A stretch of 64,000 bases of DNA from Dinochytrium kinnereticum (Eukaryota > Chytridiomycota > Chytridiomycetes > Chytridiales > Chytridiaceae). Under the pieces are notes generated by a model. The model searched no databases and had not been told where the DNA came from. It saw only the letters and a list, made by a program, of their open reading frames with translations. Below are positions 1 to 11,131 of the stretch, in pieces. The position numbers and the translations under genes were made by a program. The stretch covers positions 1 to 64,000 of the forward strand of contig JADGJT010000026.1 of NCBI GenBank assembly GCA_027604005.1. Direction: 5' to 3'. Position 1 is the stretch's first letter, and every line of letters begins with the position of its first letter.

Positions 1-365
1 GCACATGGCTGGTGGTAGGCAACACGGCCGAGGAGCCAAAGAATCAGGGCGCGGGATTGGGACCGGAGGAGCGTGGTGCCGGAACGGAGAATAGGATGGA
101 TGTGGCCACGTCGAGGCACAGGAAGGATGCGGGCAGTGCGGGAGGTGGACGAGGCACGAAGGGTGGTTAGAGAGGAGACGTGGAAGGCATCGCGGATGCG
201 GGCTGGGATGCGGGAATAATAATAATTAATAATGCCATTATTGTTCACGTAACTTTTTACATTTATTCACTGATGACTGTTACGATGATGCGTGCTGGCA
301 CTGCCAGAACGACCCCCAAAATGATGTTAAGAGATGAGAAAGGTGTGCTGCCGGTACGCGCTACT
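1..365. other. Window edge, no gene resolved
   Basis: This stretch lies downstream of the LIM gene. On the minus strand a frame stays open from about position 240 to the window edge and reads arginine- and serine-rich, like a presequence, but no convincing ATG or splice join was found. The plus-strand frame at 180-440 resembles nothing known and overlaps the last LIM exon. It may hold the start of a minus-strand gene lying outside the window. Confidence 0.3.
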
Positions 366-1601
366 TCAGCGAGCAGTCCCTTCGGTATGCATGAACGACG
401 CTCCAGCTGCATAGCCGTAGCCTATTTAAGAAAGAAATGAGAATTCCAGATTGTTGGTTATGCCGATGAGGGGTGAATCGGAAAAAGTGGCTTTCCTACC
501 TTTAGGCCCAAACTTCTTTCCATGGCAGCCCCGGCAGTAGATAACGCTGTCCTTTTCAGCCATATTGGTAGAATCAAGCCCTGAATATTCATAAAATATA
601 ACTTAAGCAACCTTGCAATGCCGTTCGGGTTTGAAAACCGGACAAAGAAGGGAAGAACGAGCAGAAATGAACGAGTCGAGAAGGAGAAAGGGTCGACCCA
701 CCCTTATTGCAATCGACGCAACGGAAGCAAAGTTTATGGTACTTGACACCACCCGGCCCAAGAACCTGTTCAGCAAAGTAAACCTGTTTTGAGCACTTTG
801 GACAGGCATTGCTGGTCGATTTGATTTGACTGGCGAGTTTTGACTTTTCCGCCAGATGTTGAGCTGAAGAGCTCGTAGACAAGGTGGCGAGAGTCCCTGA
901 TCCCAAGTCTGATGTCGATCCCATTGGCGAGGTCGAAGGTGGAGAGAACCGTTGGCCGTTCGTGATCGTGGAGTCTGTGGAGAGGGTCCCTGCTCCACCT
1001 CCGTATCCGTAACCTTTTCAAAATCAACCAAATAATCGGTTAGACGCGGGCTAGAGGACCGGCAGGAACGTTCACCTTTGGGGCCATGGAGCTTTCCGTA
1101 ACATCTGATTAGGTATCGACCTTGTCAGCAGCTTGATGGGGATGGAACGTTCTTACGTTTTGCAGTAAGCCTCCTTGTCCTTTTCCGTCACATTCGTAGA
1201 GTCAAGCCTCTTGTTGCACTCCTAACGATGGGTATGAGCAAGAGTCCACACGACGGCAAGCTGTAAGGATATCTCACCTTGCAAGTCATGCACTGCCAAA
1301 ACACGATTAACGAGACGAATCTTAGTGGATGAAGAAAGACACAGATGCTGGAGCCTTACCATCTTATGCCACATCCCGCCGGGACCGGTGATCTTGATGT
1401 ATTGTTTGGTGGCGGTTGTCACAAGGATAATGGTTCCAAGAAGGGGTGTTTTCAGGGAGACGTGGAGCGTTAGAACATAGCTAGATAATCATCACCAGCA
1501 GAGGGAAGCATCAACGTAGTGAGGAATGGGGATCGTCGCAGCCAGCGCCAGACCTGCTCGGCAAAGTAGACCTGCTTGGTGCATCGAGGACAGACAGGCA
1601 T
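366..1601 (-). CDS. CRP-family protein with two LIM domains (cysteine- and glycine-rich protein)
   Basis: Eight exons join in frame to 212 codons plus stop: 1601-1554, 1392-1360, 1292-1278, 1221-1157, 1104-1076, 1013-702, 580-500 and 421-366. LIM1 starts at residue 4 (CPRCTKQVYFAEQ) and continues HKMCMTCKEC and YCKTCYGK. LIM2 reads CPKCSKQVYFAEQ, HKLCFRCVDC and YCRGCHGK. Both show the zinc pattern C-x2-C-x17-H-x2-C-x2-C-x2-C. Each LIM is followed by a glycine-rich GPKGYGY segment (GPKGYGYGGGAGTLSTD after LIM1), the hallmark of animal CRP1/CSRP and muscle LIM proteins, which bind actin bundles and partners such as alpha-actinin. Vertebrate CRPs are about 193 residues, so the length fits. A role in actin organisation is inferred from the family. 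Exon 3 is only 15 nt. Confidence 0.93.
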
Positions 1602-1974
1602 CTTATTTGGTGGTGAATTTTTTTTTTTGTTTTGACTCTTCAACAAACAGGAGCTGCGATTTATCGACGCGACCGAAACCCATACTAACCTGTAGAGAAC
1701 ACTTCAACAGACTGCATTCTTACAACTTCAAGTAGCAGACCTCAGGTACTGCGGAAACCTCGCGTTATAAAATGGCTCTCGTGGAGGAAATCAGATGGCA
1801 AGGCAGTCTGACTGTGGCGGGAAACAATAACATCAACGCGGTCAGCGTATGGATAATGGGCATCCAGCGCCTCATCCATCGCATCCGTGTCTCATCATAC
1901 ATCACAGATACTGTGTCATGCCCTCACGTACATCATGAGCCTCCCAAGCAAATTTTGGTGTTATCGAATTCGTG
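1602..1974. promoter_or_regulatory. Divergent intergenic region, LIM gene / carboxypeptidase gene
   Basis: These 373 bp separate the start codons of two divergent genes, so both promoters and 5' UTRs must lie here. A T-run occurs near 1618-1628 beside the LIM start. Open frames on both strands (for example 1772-1975) are short and resemble nothing. No clear TATA box or known operator was recognised. Confidence 0.5.
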
Positions 1975-3914
1975 ATGGTTTCATTCAGCGCCCTCATTGC
2001 CCTTGGCCTCGCTGTGGCATCGCATGCAGCAGTGCCAAAGGTTTCCCTGTCCCAGTTCAAGAACCTGAGCCTCTTATCGCCGACATCCGGAAACGCCTCT
2101 GCCTCGAGTCCGTTGACATTCGAGGGGGAGCAGGTGAGAATCGGATTCCCAACACATGCCTCCACTCACCGTTCATCCAATGCAGGTCTGGAGAGTTTAT
2201 CTGCCAAACAAGGATTCTGTTAAGAGCGTTATGATGTTGAGAGATGTATGCGCTGTTCCGAGATAAAAGGCATTGTTTTTACTGATGCTGTGCGCTTAAA
2301 CTTGCAGGTTGTGCCCACTATTGACTTTTGGTCAGAGCCACGGGTTGGCATGACCGTCGACGTTCGAGTGGTCAGTGAGGATGCAGGCGTCGCTCTGAAA
2401 GATTACCTCGAATTCTTCAAGCTGGAGCACGAGGTTATGATCCACGACCTCCAGAAAGCCATCGACAATCAGAACAATGTCGAGAGAAAGTTCGACAACG
2501 ACGACACTGCTCCAGAACAGCTGGTCTTTTCCGCTGGTGATCAGAATGAGAAAAATCATCTCCGGGCTGTTACCAAAGAGTACTTTACAAAGTACCGCAC
2601 CCTTGATGAGGTCAACGATTTGATGGACCTCCTTGCCACTACCTATCCAACTATGGTGGAGCACATGTCGATTGGAACCACTTATGAAGGCAGGACGCAG
2701 CGAGGGATTCACATTCGTGCTCCTGGATCAAAGCACCTCAAGACGAAGAAGAAGGAGCTTGTTTTCCACGGCGGTCAGCATGCAAGGGTATGTAGCCCCC
2801 ATCTCACCGCGTATAGTGGCTAACTTAACACAATTAGGAATGGATTGGTCCTGCTGTGGTTCAATGGATTGCTGTTGAGCTTCTTTCTCTCTACGGGAAG
2901 GATAAGTCTGTGACAAAGATTCTTGACGCTTTTGACTTTACCATTATCCCCGTTTTGAATGTCGACGGATACGTCTACACCCACACTTCAAACAGGATGG
3001 TATGATATTTGTACTTTTCCCTATAAAATGTACTCATTCGAAATAATCAGTGGAGGAAGAACCGTCAACCTAATAAGGGTACTAACTGCATTGGCACCGA
3101 CCCTAACCGTAACTGGGCGTTTAAGTGGGGAGGCGGTGGTGCCTCTGCCAATCCTTGCGGAGAGTCATACTATGGCGACGCGGCCTTTTCGTAAGATTTG
3201 TACTTTCTCAATTCTCTTTCTGTATTCAATTGGTTTTAACCGTTGGTTTCATTATTGCAGAGCCGCTGAGAGTCGCAATATCGCCAATGTGAGTTTTCGC
3301 AACTCTCTTTGCACGCCCCCCCTTTTTATTTTGAGCGAGAATTTAACTTGCCCATGTTGGTGATCCATTCAGTACCTCCTGTCCCGCGTTCCGAACGTCA
3401 TTTCATACATCGACTTTCACGCCTACTCCCAGCTGTGGATGTACCCTTATGCCTCAGACTGTAGCCTCTTTGCGGATAAGATTGTTGAGGAGGCTGGAAA
3501 GGAAGCTGCTAAGGCCTTGAAAGCTGTTCATGGAAAGTCTTTTGCTGTTGGCAGTGTTTGCAACATTATCTACGAGGCTTCTGGTAGCAGTGTTGATTGG
3601 GCTTACGTTATGGCGAACGTTACGTTCCCTTACGGCCTTGAATTGAGGGATACGGTAGGATAGTTTCTTCACTCTTTTTGTTTCTTTGTTGTAGCTTTTG
3701 TTTTGTATGTTTGGCTTAGCTTACTTTTTTTTTCAATAGGGATTCTATGGATTTGGTAGGCACTCAGTTTCTATCATACTTACCTTGGTTCTTCCTTTCA
3801 ATCCTAATATTTGGTTTAGTTCTTCCTGCAAAGCAGATCATCCCGTCTGGGGAGGAGATGTTTGCCTCTATCCAGGCTCTTGCTCAGTTCTTCATCAAAA
3901 AGGGTCTCGAATAA
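1975..3914 (+). CDS. Secreted zinc carboxypeptidase (peptidase family M14)
   Basis: The chosen ATG begins a typical signal peptide ([18 protein letters not shown]). A propeptide region of roughly 100 residues follows, then the catalytic domain. Several short introns (for example after GEQ at 2132 and after HAR at 2788) break the frame. The joined reading gives HGGQHAREW with the HxxE zinc pair, NVDGY, the DPNRNW substrate-binding segment, [14 protein letters not shown] with the third zinc histidine, and LELRD with the catalytic glutamate. The end is FFIKKGLE then TAA. All signature residues of active pancreatic-type M14A enzymes are present. It should be secreted as a zymogen and trim C-terminal residues from peptides, probably for extracellular protein digestion. 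Specificity (A or B type) cannot be decided by eye. Confidence 0.94.
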
Positions 3915-4067
3915 ACTGCACGCCATCAGTGAGTTCTACACGGCGATAAATACATCCCGAGGTGCTGCCCTGTCTTGACGCCAGGAGATACATAACATTT
4001 GTAGGTGGGGGAAAGACGAGGTTGGGGGAAACACGAGATTCCAGTACAATTTTTCTTGAACCTCATC

Positions 4068-5664
4068 ATGTCAGCTGCCGGCGATATGGCTAGCAGCTTC
4101 TACCAGGTGTTTGAAGTGTACGCCCTGTGCGTGATCTACCACAAGGTACCTTAACCTACACACGCTCTAGCTGTTAATGTCTGAATGAACGCTCTCAAAA
4201 AAAAAAAAGGTGCTCCCGTCTGTTATTCGTCCAGGGTACTGCTGCGATTTCAAGGGCAACAAACTCGAGTACCGTCTGAATGGTCTGACCGTCCTGATCG
4301 CTGTCACAGCAACCTACGCCGGCCTCGTAAGTGTTGCATGCATGCATTAATCGATCAGAAGACTGACCTCAACTTCCCGATCTCCTTCCTCTCAAAACAA
4401 CACACCAGTGCTGGCTAGGTTTGAAAGATGCCTCGTTCCTCGCAAACAACTTTACAGCATGTTGGGTGTCAGGAGTGATCATTGGGGTAATCGCGTCAGC
4501 CGCATTCTTCGTAAAGGGATACACACAAAACCCCATTGACGCCCAGTACTCCCGATGCGTTACGGCAGACATGGTGGCGTTGGACTTGACGGCGAAACAG
4601 GCGACTTCGTCCAAGACCAAGGTCGATCCAGTCTTGATACGCCAACCGTCACTGGCGGGCAGGCGGACCGTTTTGCTGGATTTTTGGAATGGGTTTGAGT
4701 TCAACCCCCGTATTTTGGGGGTTGATATTAAGATGATGCTTTATTGTTGGGGGGCTACGTTGCTGCAGTTGAATCTGTTTTCGATGGCCGCGAAACATGT
4801 GCAGATGAACGGAGGGATGAGTTATGCTATGGGATCCTATGTGCTTATGCTCACGGTGTTTATTGTTGAGTATAACTACTTTGAGCACGTCCATCTTTAC
4901 ACATACGATTTATTTGCTGAGAAGATTGGGTGAGTGTTTATCTTTTGACGACTAGCATTTTTCTGTCTGATATTTATCTCTTCCTATTTTGTCTTCGATG
5001 ATGTAGGTTCAAACTGCTCTTTGGCTGCCTTGGGTTTTACCCCTTTGTCTACTGTATCGGTATGTGAATTTTGTCTTTTTAAAGTCACGGTATTCATTCT
5101 CATCCGCCTCAACAGGCGGCACGGTATTCTCCCACTTTGTCCCCAGTATCGATTCTACCCAAAAGGACATTGGACCATTTATTGCAGTTCTGTCAGTGGT
5201 GTTCTACTGCTGTGGGTGGGTCCTGACCCGCGGTGCCAACATGCAAAAGTACTACTTCAAGCTTGACCAGCAATACCCAACCTTCTTTTTCGGCCTCGTT
5301 CCCCAAAGAGCGCTGCCTGGGACCAGAATCCTCGTTAGTGGGTTCTGGGGAATGAGTCGCCATATCAACTACCTGTGAGTGATTGACTGTTCATGTCGTA
5401 ATGCAAGGCTCTAATCAATCCGCACGTACCAATTCGAAATGCAGGGGTGAGATCCTCCAGAGTGTTGCTCTCGCCATCCCCTGCGTCCTTATCACATCTC
5501 ATTGGACGATTGCGCTCATCCCGTTGATCTATCCGGCCTACTACGTGGGGCTCTTTGTCCCGCGTGAGCGGGACGACAACGAGGTTTGCAAGAAGAAGTA
5601 CGGCAAGGACTGGGACGCGTACTGCCGCCTCGTCCCGTATCGCATCGTTCCGCTTCTGTATTAA
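4068..5664 (+). CDS. ERG4/ERG24-family sterol reductase
   Basis: This is a multi-pass membrane protein in about five exons, starting MSAAGDMASSFYQVF. The second exon (from 4210) reads LPSVIRPGYCCDFKGNKL then YRLNGL, the family's N-terminal signature. Later landmarks are FWNGFEFNPRI, a GFKLLFGCLGFYPFVYC helix, RGANMQKY, SGFWGMSRHINYLGE (the NADPH/sterol-site motif) and a C-terminal RERDDNEVCKKKYGKDW ... VPYRI segment. The family reduces ring or side-chain double bonds of sterols in the ER (C-14, C-7 or C-24(28)). Which one is not clear. The C-terminus looks ERG24/LBR-like, but the TYDLFAEKIGFK and SGFWG..RH.NYLGE variants differ from canonical ERG24 as I recall it. It lies 153 bp after the carboxypeptidase on the same strand. 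Confidence 0.87.
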
Positions 5665-6021
5665 ATAAAAGTAAATATCCCCTGATCTTATTTTGATTGC
5701 TAGATATCTGGGTTTCACCACTTGGGCTTTGCCCTGTTGACAACAGTATGAACATCAACTGGAACGGCGCCTCATCCACATTATTGATCCCATCCCATCC
5801 CATCTGTAGGTGCATGGTTTATACCTACTACCTATTTCAACTGTCTGCACCTCTGCAATAAATACCTGCAATGAACTGGAAGGATGAAGATATTATTGAG
5901 GATATTGTAAGGGCACACAGATATCGGGGTTTGTGTGTGACTCGCATCTCTTCAAATATCTCTCGTGCAACCAGCCGAGTGAATTTTCACCTGGTGGGTT
6001 TGGACTTTGTGTTACCCCATC
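5665..6021. other. Intergenic, sterol reductase 3' end to formin 5' end
   Basis: This holds the 3' UTR of the reductase (an AATAAA-like ATTAAATAAAAG directly at the stop) and the 5' region of the formin gene. A short CCCAT-type repeat occurs near 5785-5803. No further gene was seen. Confidence 0.4.
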
Positions 6022-9000
6022 ATGGCTGCTGCCAGCGACGTTGACCAGGACTTCGTGAGGCATCTGGTGAGTGCGCTGGCGATGCAACGACCCCTCTGAC
6101 CATAGCTGCCTCTCCGCCGACGCCTTGCCGCAGGATGCTTTCAGCATCCATGGCGCCGCAAGGGACAAGATGCTTGAAATGTCACTGGACGAGCGGCTTG
6201 TTCTGCTGGCAAAGTGGAAGAGGGGCACATCGTATGTCCCTCCCACGCAGAAGGCGCCTCCTCGGATGCTATCCAGCATATCTAGATCAAACAGTGGGAA
6301 GTCTTTGGATGGATCAGAGGTGACGACGGCGCCGAGACCACAGCCATCACCGAGAATACAGTCCCGCATCCCTGCAAGGCGGAATGATCAGAAGATGAAT
6401 CTTAACATTGCGCTGCATTGGGTTTTGGTGAGTGAGAGGTGGTCTTTTTGTCTTTCTGGGTCGTCAGGATGCGGGGTTAACTGCGTTGGTTTCTTTGGTT
6501 CTCTTTTCGACTTTCTCTCTTTTGTTTTTTTCAGGACTCGTCTGGGATCACTGGCGAGAGCAAGCAGCAGGTTCTGAGCCAAGCAACAGAGGAACAAAAG
6601 CAGCAGATTGTGGATAAATTCTTCTCGCGTGTTAAGGAGGAGGAAGGTAATACTCAGTTAGAATCAATGGAATCGGACGTGATGAAGATCATTGATGAAA
6701 TGCCTGAGGATTCACTGGATGAAGAGCTTGAAATTGCCTTCTCTGATCCAGACATCAATATTACTGGATCGGTTGGGTCCAACCTAATTCGCAACATGTC
6801 GGATGGAAGCAAGCGACACTTTTTGAAGCAGTATGTTAAGAAGAAGAACGAAGGCCCAGAGAAAACTTTGAAGAAGCTTTCTCAGAGATCTCTGCTCGTC
6901 GCTTCGTTCGACGATAGTGCGCCCGCCAGCGCCACAGATGAGGCTTCCCTCTGGAGGCAAGCCCCAGAATTCTTTCTGAAGAATATTAGCAGACGGTAGA
7001 AGCACTTTTTTGAGACAAAGCCATGTCTAAACACTCTCACAGTCACGAATCCTTACGTTTGCTTGAAAGAGACCTGATAAATCTCCGAATCCATCTCTCT
7101 CTGGCAACCAGTGAAGGCATCGATACATTTTTGGATTGTGAAGTGGATGTTGATGGTCTAAGTCGAACTTGGAGCGATAGCTTAGACGCGGCGCTTGAAC
7201 GTCTGACCACGGCAGGCCCGCCTGGAAAGGGATCCTATCGAGATAGTGTGAATGTTGGAGAGATAAAGCTTAGTGCTGTGCAATGCCTCAGCATCCTTGT
7301 GAACCATTCAAAGGCGGTGGAGGGTCTCCTCTCGTCTTTTTCTCTCTTAACGAAGATAACCTCCTTCCTCCTAGACTTCCCTGAACACGATCAGGGAAGC
7401 GGCTCCGACTCCATAACTTATATCAAGCTTAAGATGGCAGTTGTGGAAGTTTTGGGGCCCGTGTGCCTTTTTTCCGAGGATGGATTTCGGTAATGATACA
7501 GAGTGACTTGAGTCGTTAGAAACTAATAAAAACCACAGCCTCGTATTAAACGTTTTAGAAGCCATCAGCCAAGACCGAAGATCACATTCTCGCTTCCTTC
7601 CGATGGTCTCCTCGATTCTAAACCCGCTCTTAGACCGCGAAGGGTACGAACAAGTCGATCCAGACTTTCTCAACATTGCAACCGACCCAATGAAGTATTT
7701 TGGAGATCAGGAGTTGATTTGGAATTTCCGCTCAGCCTACGTTATCTTTTTGGTAGCCCTCACCTCGGCCTCGGAAGAGCCTTTGGATCGTCTTCGAATT
7801 CGGTTCGAGATTGAGGCTGGAGGGTTGAATTTGGCGTTTAGGTCGATGATGGCTTGGGATCCTCCCGCTATTGTACGGGAGCATGTTGACCTTTATTATG
7901 AGGATAAGGCAGAGGATACAGAGGAGGTTCAGCAAGTTTACAAGGATTTAAACCTGAACGAGAGGTGACATCATATATTACCTTTGATTCGCCAACACTA
8001 AATGATTATCTGTAGAACCCCGGAAGAAGTCCTCAGCTGGCTGATGGAGCTCTTAACCGACGTTCAATTCAGTAACTACGCCTACCACCTCGTCCTAAAG
8101 ACAATGAGCAACCTCGCGCACCTAACCTCCCTTCTCGCCACAGACCCTACAAAATTCCATACAGAAGTGACGGAAGAGATTATGAGGGAAGAAACTCTAG
8201 ATGGTCTTGCTTTTCTTCAAGAACTCTCAAGCGAGCTATACGAGTCCAATTCCTCTCAAAAAGATGATGTGACTTCCGCTTTAAAGAAGAGGGATCGGAA
8301 GGAGAAAACTGCTTTGAGGATTCAGGAGCTTGCCAAACGATACTTCGGGGCTATAGACCTGTCATTGGAAAGACGGGATACGGTCGAGGCAAAACATGAA
8401 GCTCCCGAAAGAAAAACCAGCATAATGTCGTCACCCATTGAGCCAAAGCGGACCGTTTCTTTTGAAAAAGTATGGGCTAGTTTCCGTTACTTTTTTTTTC
8501 GATACTAATGTCGGTATCAGCGCACTGTTGAACCTGTCAGCGAGGTTGTTGCGGATGTCCAGCCTATAACGCAACAAGAGTCCGCGTTCTACACAGGTGA
8601 AATTGAGAAATTAAAGAGAAAGAAAACTATGGCTATCACTTTGGCACGTCGAGCTACGACCAAGGTGTCTATTCCTGAATCACCTCTAGTGGAGGCTGAA
8701 GAGAAACCGAACTTTCAAGTTGAAATCACTAAAGGGTCTAACGATCAGAAGATAAGGGTACGCAAAGTCTTTTATGTAGCTCCTCCTTTTGGTGCATGGG
8801 TGCTTTTTATTTGGTTTTAACATTCTTTACATCAGTCCATCAGATGGACAAAGATTCCTGACGAGATGATAAAAGGCACAATCTGGGAGGAGATCGTAGC
8901 TGAGTCATACTACAATGCTGGCCCCCTGGCCGACGTTATTGTCGATGGAAGCGAAAAGGAGACTCTTGCAGGGTTATTCACACTCCATGATCAATACACT

Positions 9001-10509
9001 GCCCCTGAAGAAACCAAGCCGATACTTGATCCAAAGCGATCGAGAAACATTGAGATTCTACTTAGAGGTTTAAGGATTCCGTTTATCACGTTGCGGGATG
9101 CGGTTTTGGAGGCTGACGACGAGATGCTTACGATTGAGAGACTCGAAGTTCTGTCGCGTTGTGTTCCAACGGTCGCTGAGGTGTGTTTTTTTTATTGCTT
9201 GCGTCGTTGGATGTTTTTTCTAACAAGAGGAGTAGATTGAGACCGTCACCAACTATGACGGCACCGTGGAAACTCTTGGCTATGTTGAAAGATTCATCGT
9301 AACCTTTGCCGGGCTCGAGACTCCCTTAACCTACGTGGATGCATTGATCCTCCGCAAAAACTTTGATGAGGAAGTGGCCGAGATCATCACCGACATGACG
9401 ATCGTGACGAACGCCGCTGCATCCATCCTTTCGTCTCAAAGGCTAAAGCGAGTCTTGAGGCATGTTCTGGTGATCGGAAACTATTTGAACGGGTTTGATG
9501 GAGGTGTTGTGTCTGGTTTTGGGTTGGGATCTCTCGTGAAGTTAATGGAGATCAGGGCTGATGAGGGGTCGCCTGCGTTTAGTAGCGCTCCAACCCTCAT
9601 GCATTATGTTGCTAAGAGACTGTATGAGATTGATGAAGATGCGCTAGCTTTGAGTCAGGATCTTGAAGGACTAGATTCTGCATTGAAGGGTAAGTCCGTT
9701 AGCACTTTGCCCTAATGTTAAAGGCTAATAATCCCTTCCCCTCGTTCTCTATATTCTCAGTCCCACTCTTAGACCTTATGGAATCTGCCAACTCTTTAAA
9801 CAACCGAATCACCGCTCTCCGAGCTCTCCTTCAGTCGCGAGAGACATCGGGCCCACTTACCAACTTTGACGTTACCTTATCAGTCTTCTCCTCCACCGCT
9901 TCCGATAAGGTCTCGGACCTGATGGGGCGCTTAGAGGACATGGAGACTCAAACCAAGAACCTGACTCGACACTTTGCCTCTGACCTCACCAATACGCCAA
10001 CCTCAAAATCCACCACCGAGATATTCAAAACTCTTTCTCAATTCACAAAAATGTTAACGGTAACTAGAAACCCCACTCCCTTCCTCCCTTTGTTTTTTCT
10101 TCTGATGGTACCTAAACAAACCACATCACAGAAATCCCACACCGAAAACCTCGAATCCCTATCAACTCTTCACCGTCAAGCCCTCCTCCAAAACCCACTC
10201 ATGCGAAACCTACACGAAGCAAAATCAAAGCTGAAGCCCGTCCCCAACCAATTACCATTCTCCAGACGTCTAACCATGGCGCCGCCGAGAGACACTCGCT
10301 CGAACCTCTCCTCTGTTCTATCCGATGCGGCCAGAGGAGGAGGAGGAGGAGGAGGAGGTGGCGCACAGGCGAATTTGACGAGGATGTCGAGGGAACCCAC
10401 GATGTTTAAGACCGTTTTAGCGGCGAGGAAGACTGCGAGGAGGAGTGGAACGAGGGTTGCGCGTGTAGGTGATGATGGGGCTTTGAAGATTATTCAGGAT
10501 TTGATATGA
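6022..10509 (+). CDS. Formin (GBD/FH3-FH2) lacking an FH1 polyproline region
   Basis: About eleven exons encode roughly 1,200 residues, starting MAAASDVDQDFVRHL (6022-6066). The N-terminal DAFSIHGAARDKMLEMSLDE segment and APEFFLKNISRR match a Rho-GTPase-binding (Drf_GBD) region. An armadillo-like FH3 region follows (about 7043-8470). Joining across 8757/8836 gives IRSIRWTKIPDEMIKGTIWEE, the FH2 lasso. Then come LDPKRSRNIEILLRGL (Ile-site helix), VLVIGNYLNGFDGG, GFGLGSLVKL and TLMHYVAKRL. FH2 dimers nucleate and processively cap actin filaments. No run of prolines lies between FH3 and FH2, where FH1 normally recruits profilin-actin. The C-terminal part has a nine-glycine tract encoded by GGA repeats (about 10335-10361) and a basic tail; no convincing DAD motif was seen. 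Confidence 0.92.
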
Positions 10510-11131
10510 TTCTGCCAAGATGGATTGATGTTTGGATTTTTTTTTTCTTCTTTTTTCCCTTTTCCTTAAAAAAGGAATGAAAAGGTTGGCTCTGGATAAA
10601 AATAGATGAATAGAATAAAGAAGTTGAATACTATTTAAAGAATGCAACCATGTCCAACACAACGAGCAGGTTTGAAGGCGGAGAAGGGATTAAGGATAAG
10701 GGGGGCTTTAAAAGTTGGGTGGGGTGGCCAAAAGAAGGATAAAAGAAAGGAAGAAAGAGGAAAGAACATCACAATCTTCTATGATGCAAGATCCCGTGAA
10801 GCAAAAAAGAAAGCATCGCGCAAAAGAAGGTGAGCAGATATGTCCGAGATCAGACCAAAAGACAAAGAATAAAGGTAGAGAGGAGGTAGAGAGGGCCGCT
10901 TTGGCCAATAACAAAAGGGTAAAAATATACATTATCGAGATCAGATTTAGGCCCTAAATAAGGGTTGGAACCCCACATACATAAAAATAAAAATAAAAAC
11001 TATAAAAAATAGGGAGTGAAGGAGGGGGTTAAAAAGGATAGTCAAGACTTAAGCAAACAAAAGTGGGAATGACCCTTTACGCTCTCAATAATGACTTTAA
11101 AGGTTGAACTAAACCCAAAAAGCAAAAATCC
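10510..11131. other. Convergent 3' region, formin / GEN1-like gene
   Basis: These 622 bp between two stop codons on converging strands are A/G-rich on the plus strand with several A-runs (for example around 10981-11010). Frames in it are low-complexity lysine/glutamate strings. It likely holds two 3' UTRs; no gene was seen. Confidence 0.45.

Noticed and set aside
6998..7042. Apparent stop after ISRR in the formin, suggesting two genes
   Set aside because: A 45-nt intron with GTAGAA donor and CACAG acceptor restores the frame between the GTPase-binding region and FH3.
10335..10361. Poly-glycine tract in the formin considered as a displaced FH1
   Set aside because: On the coding strand it encodes glycine, not proline; proline appears only in the antisense frame.
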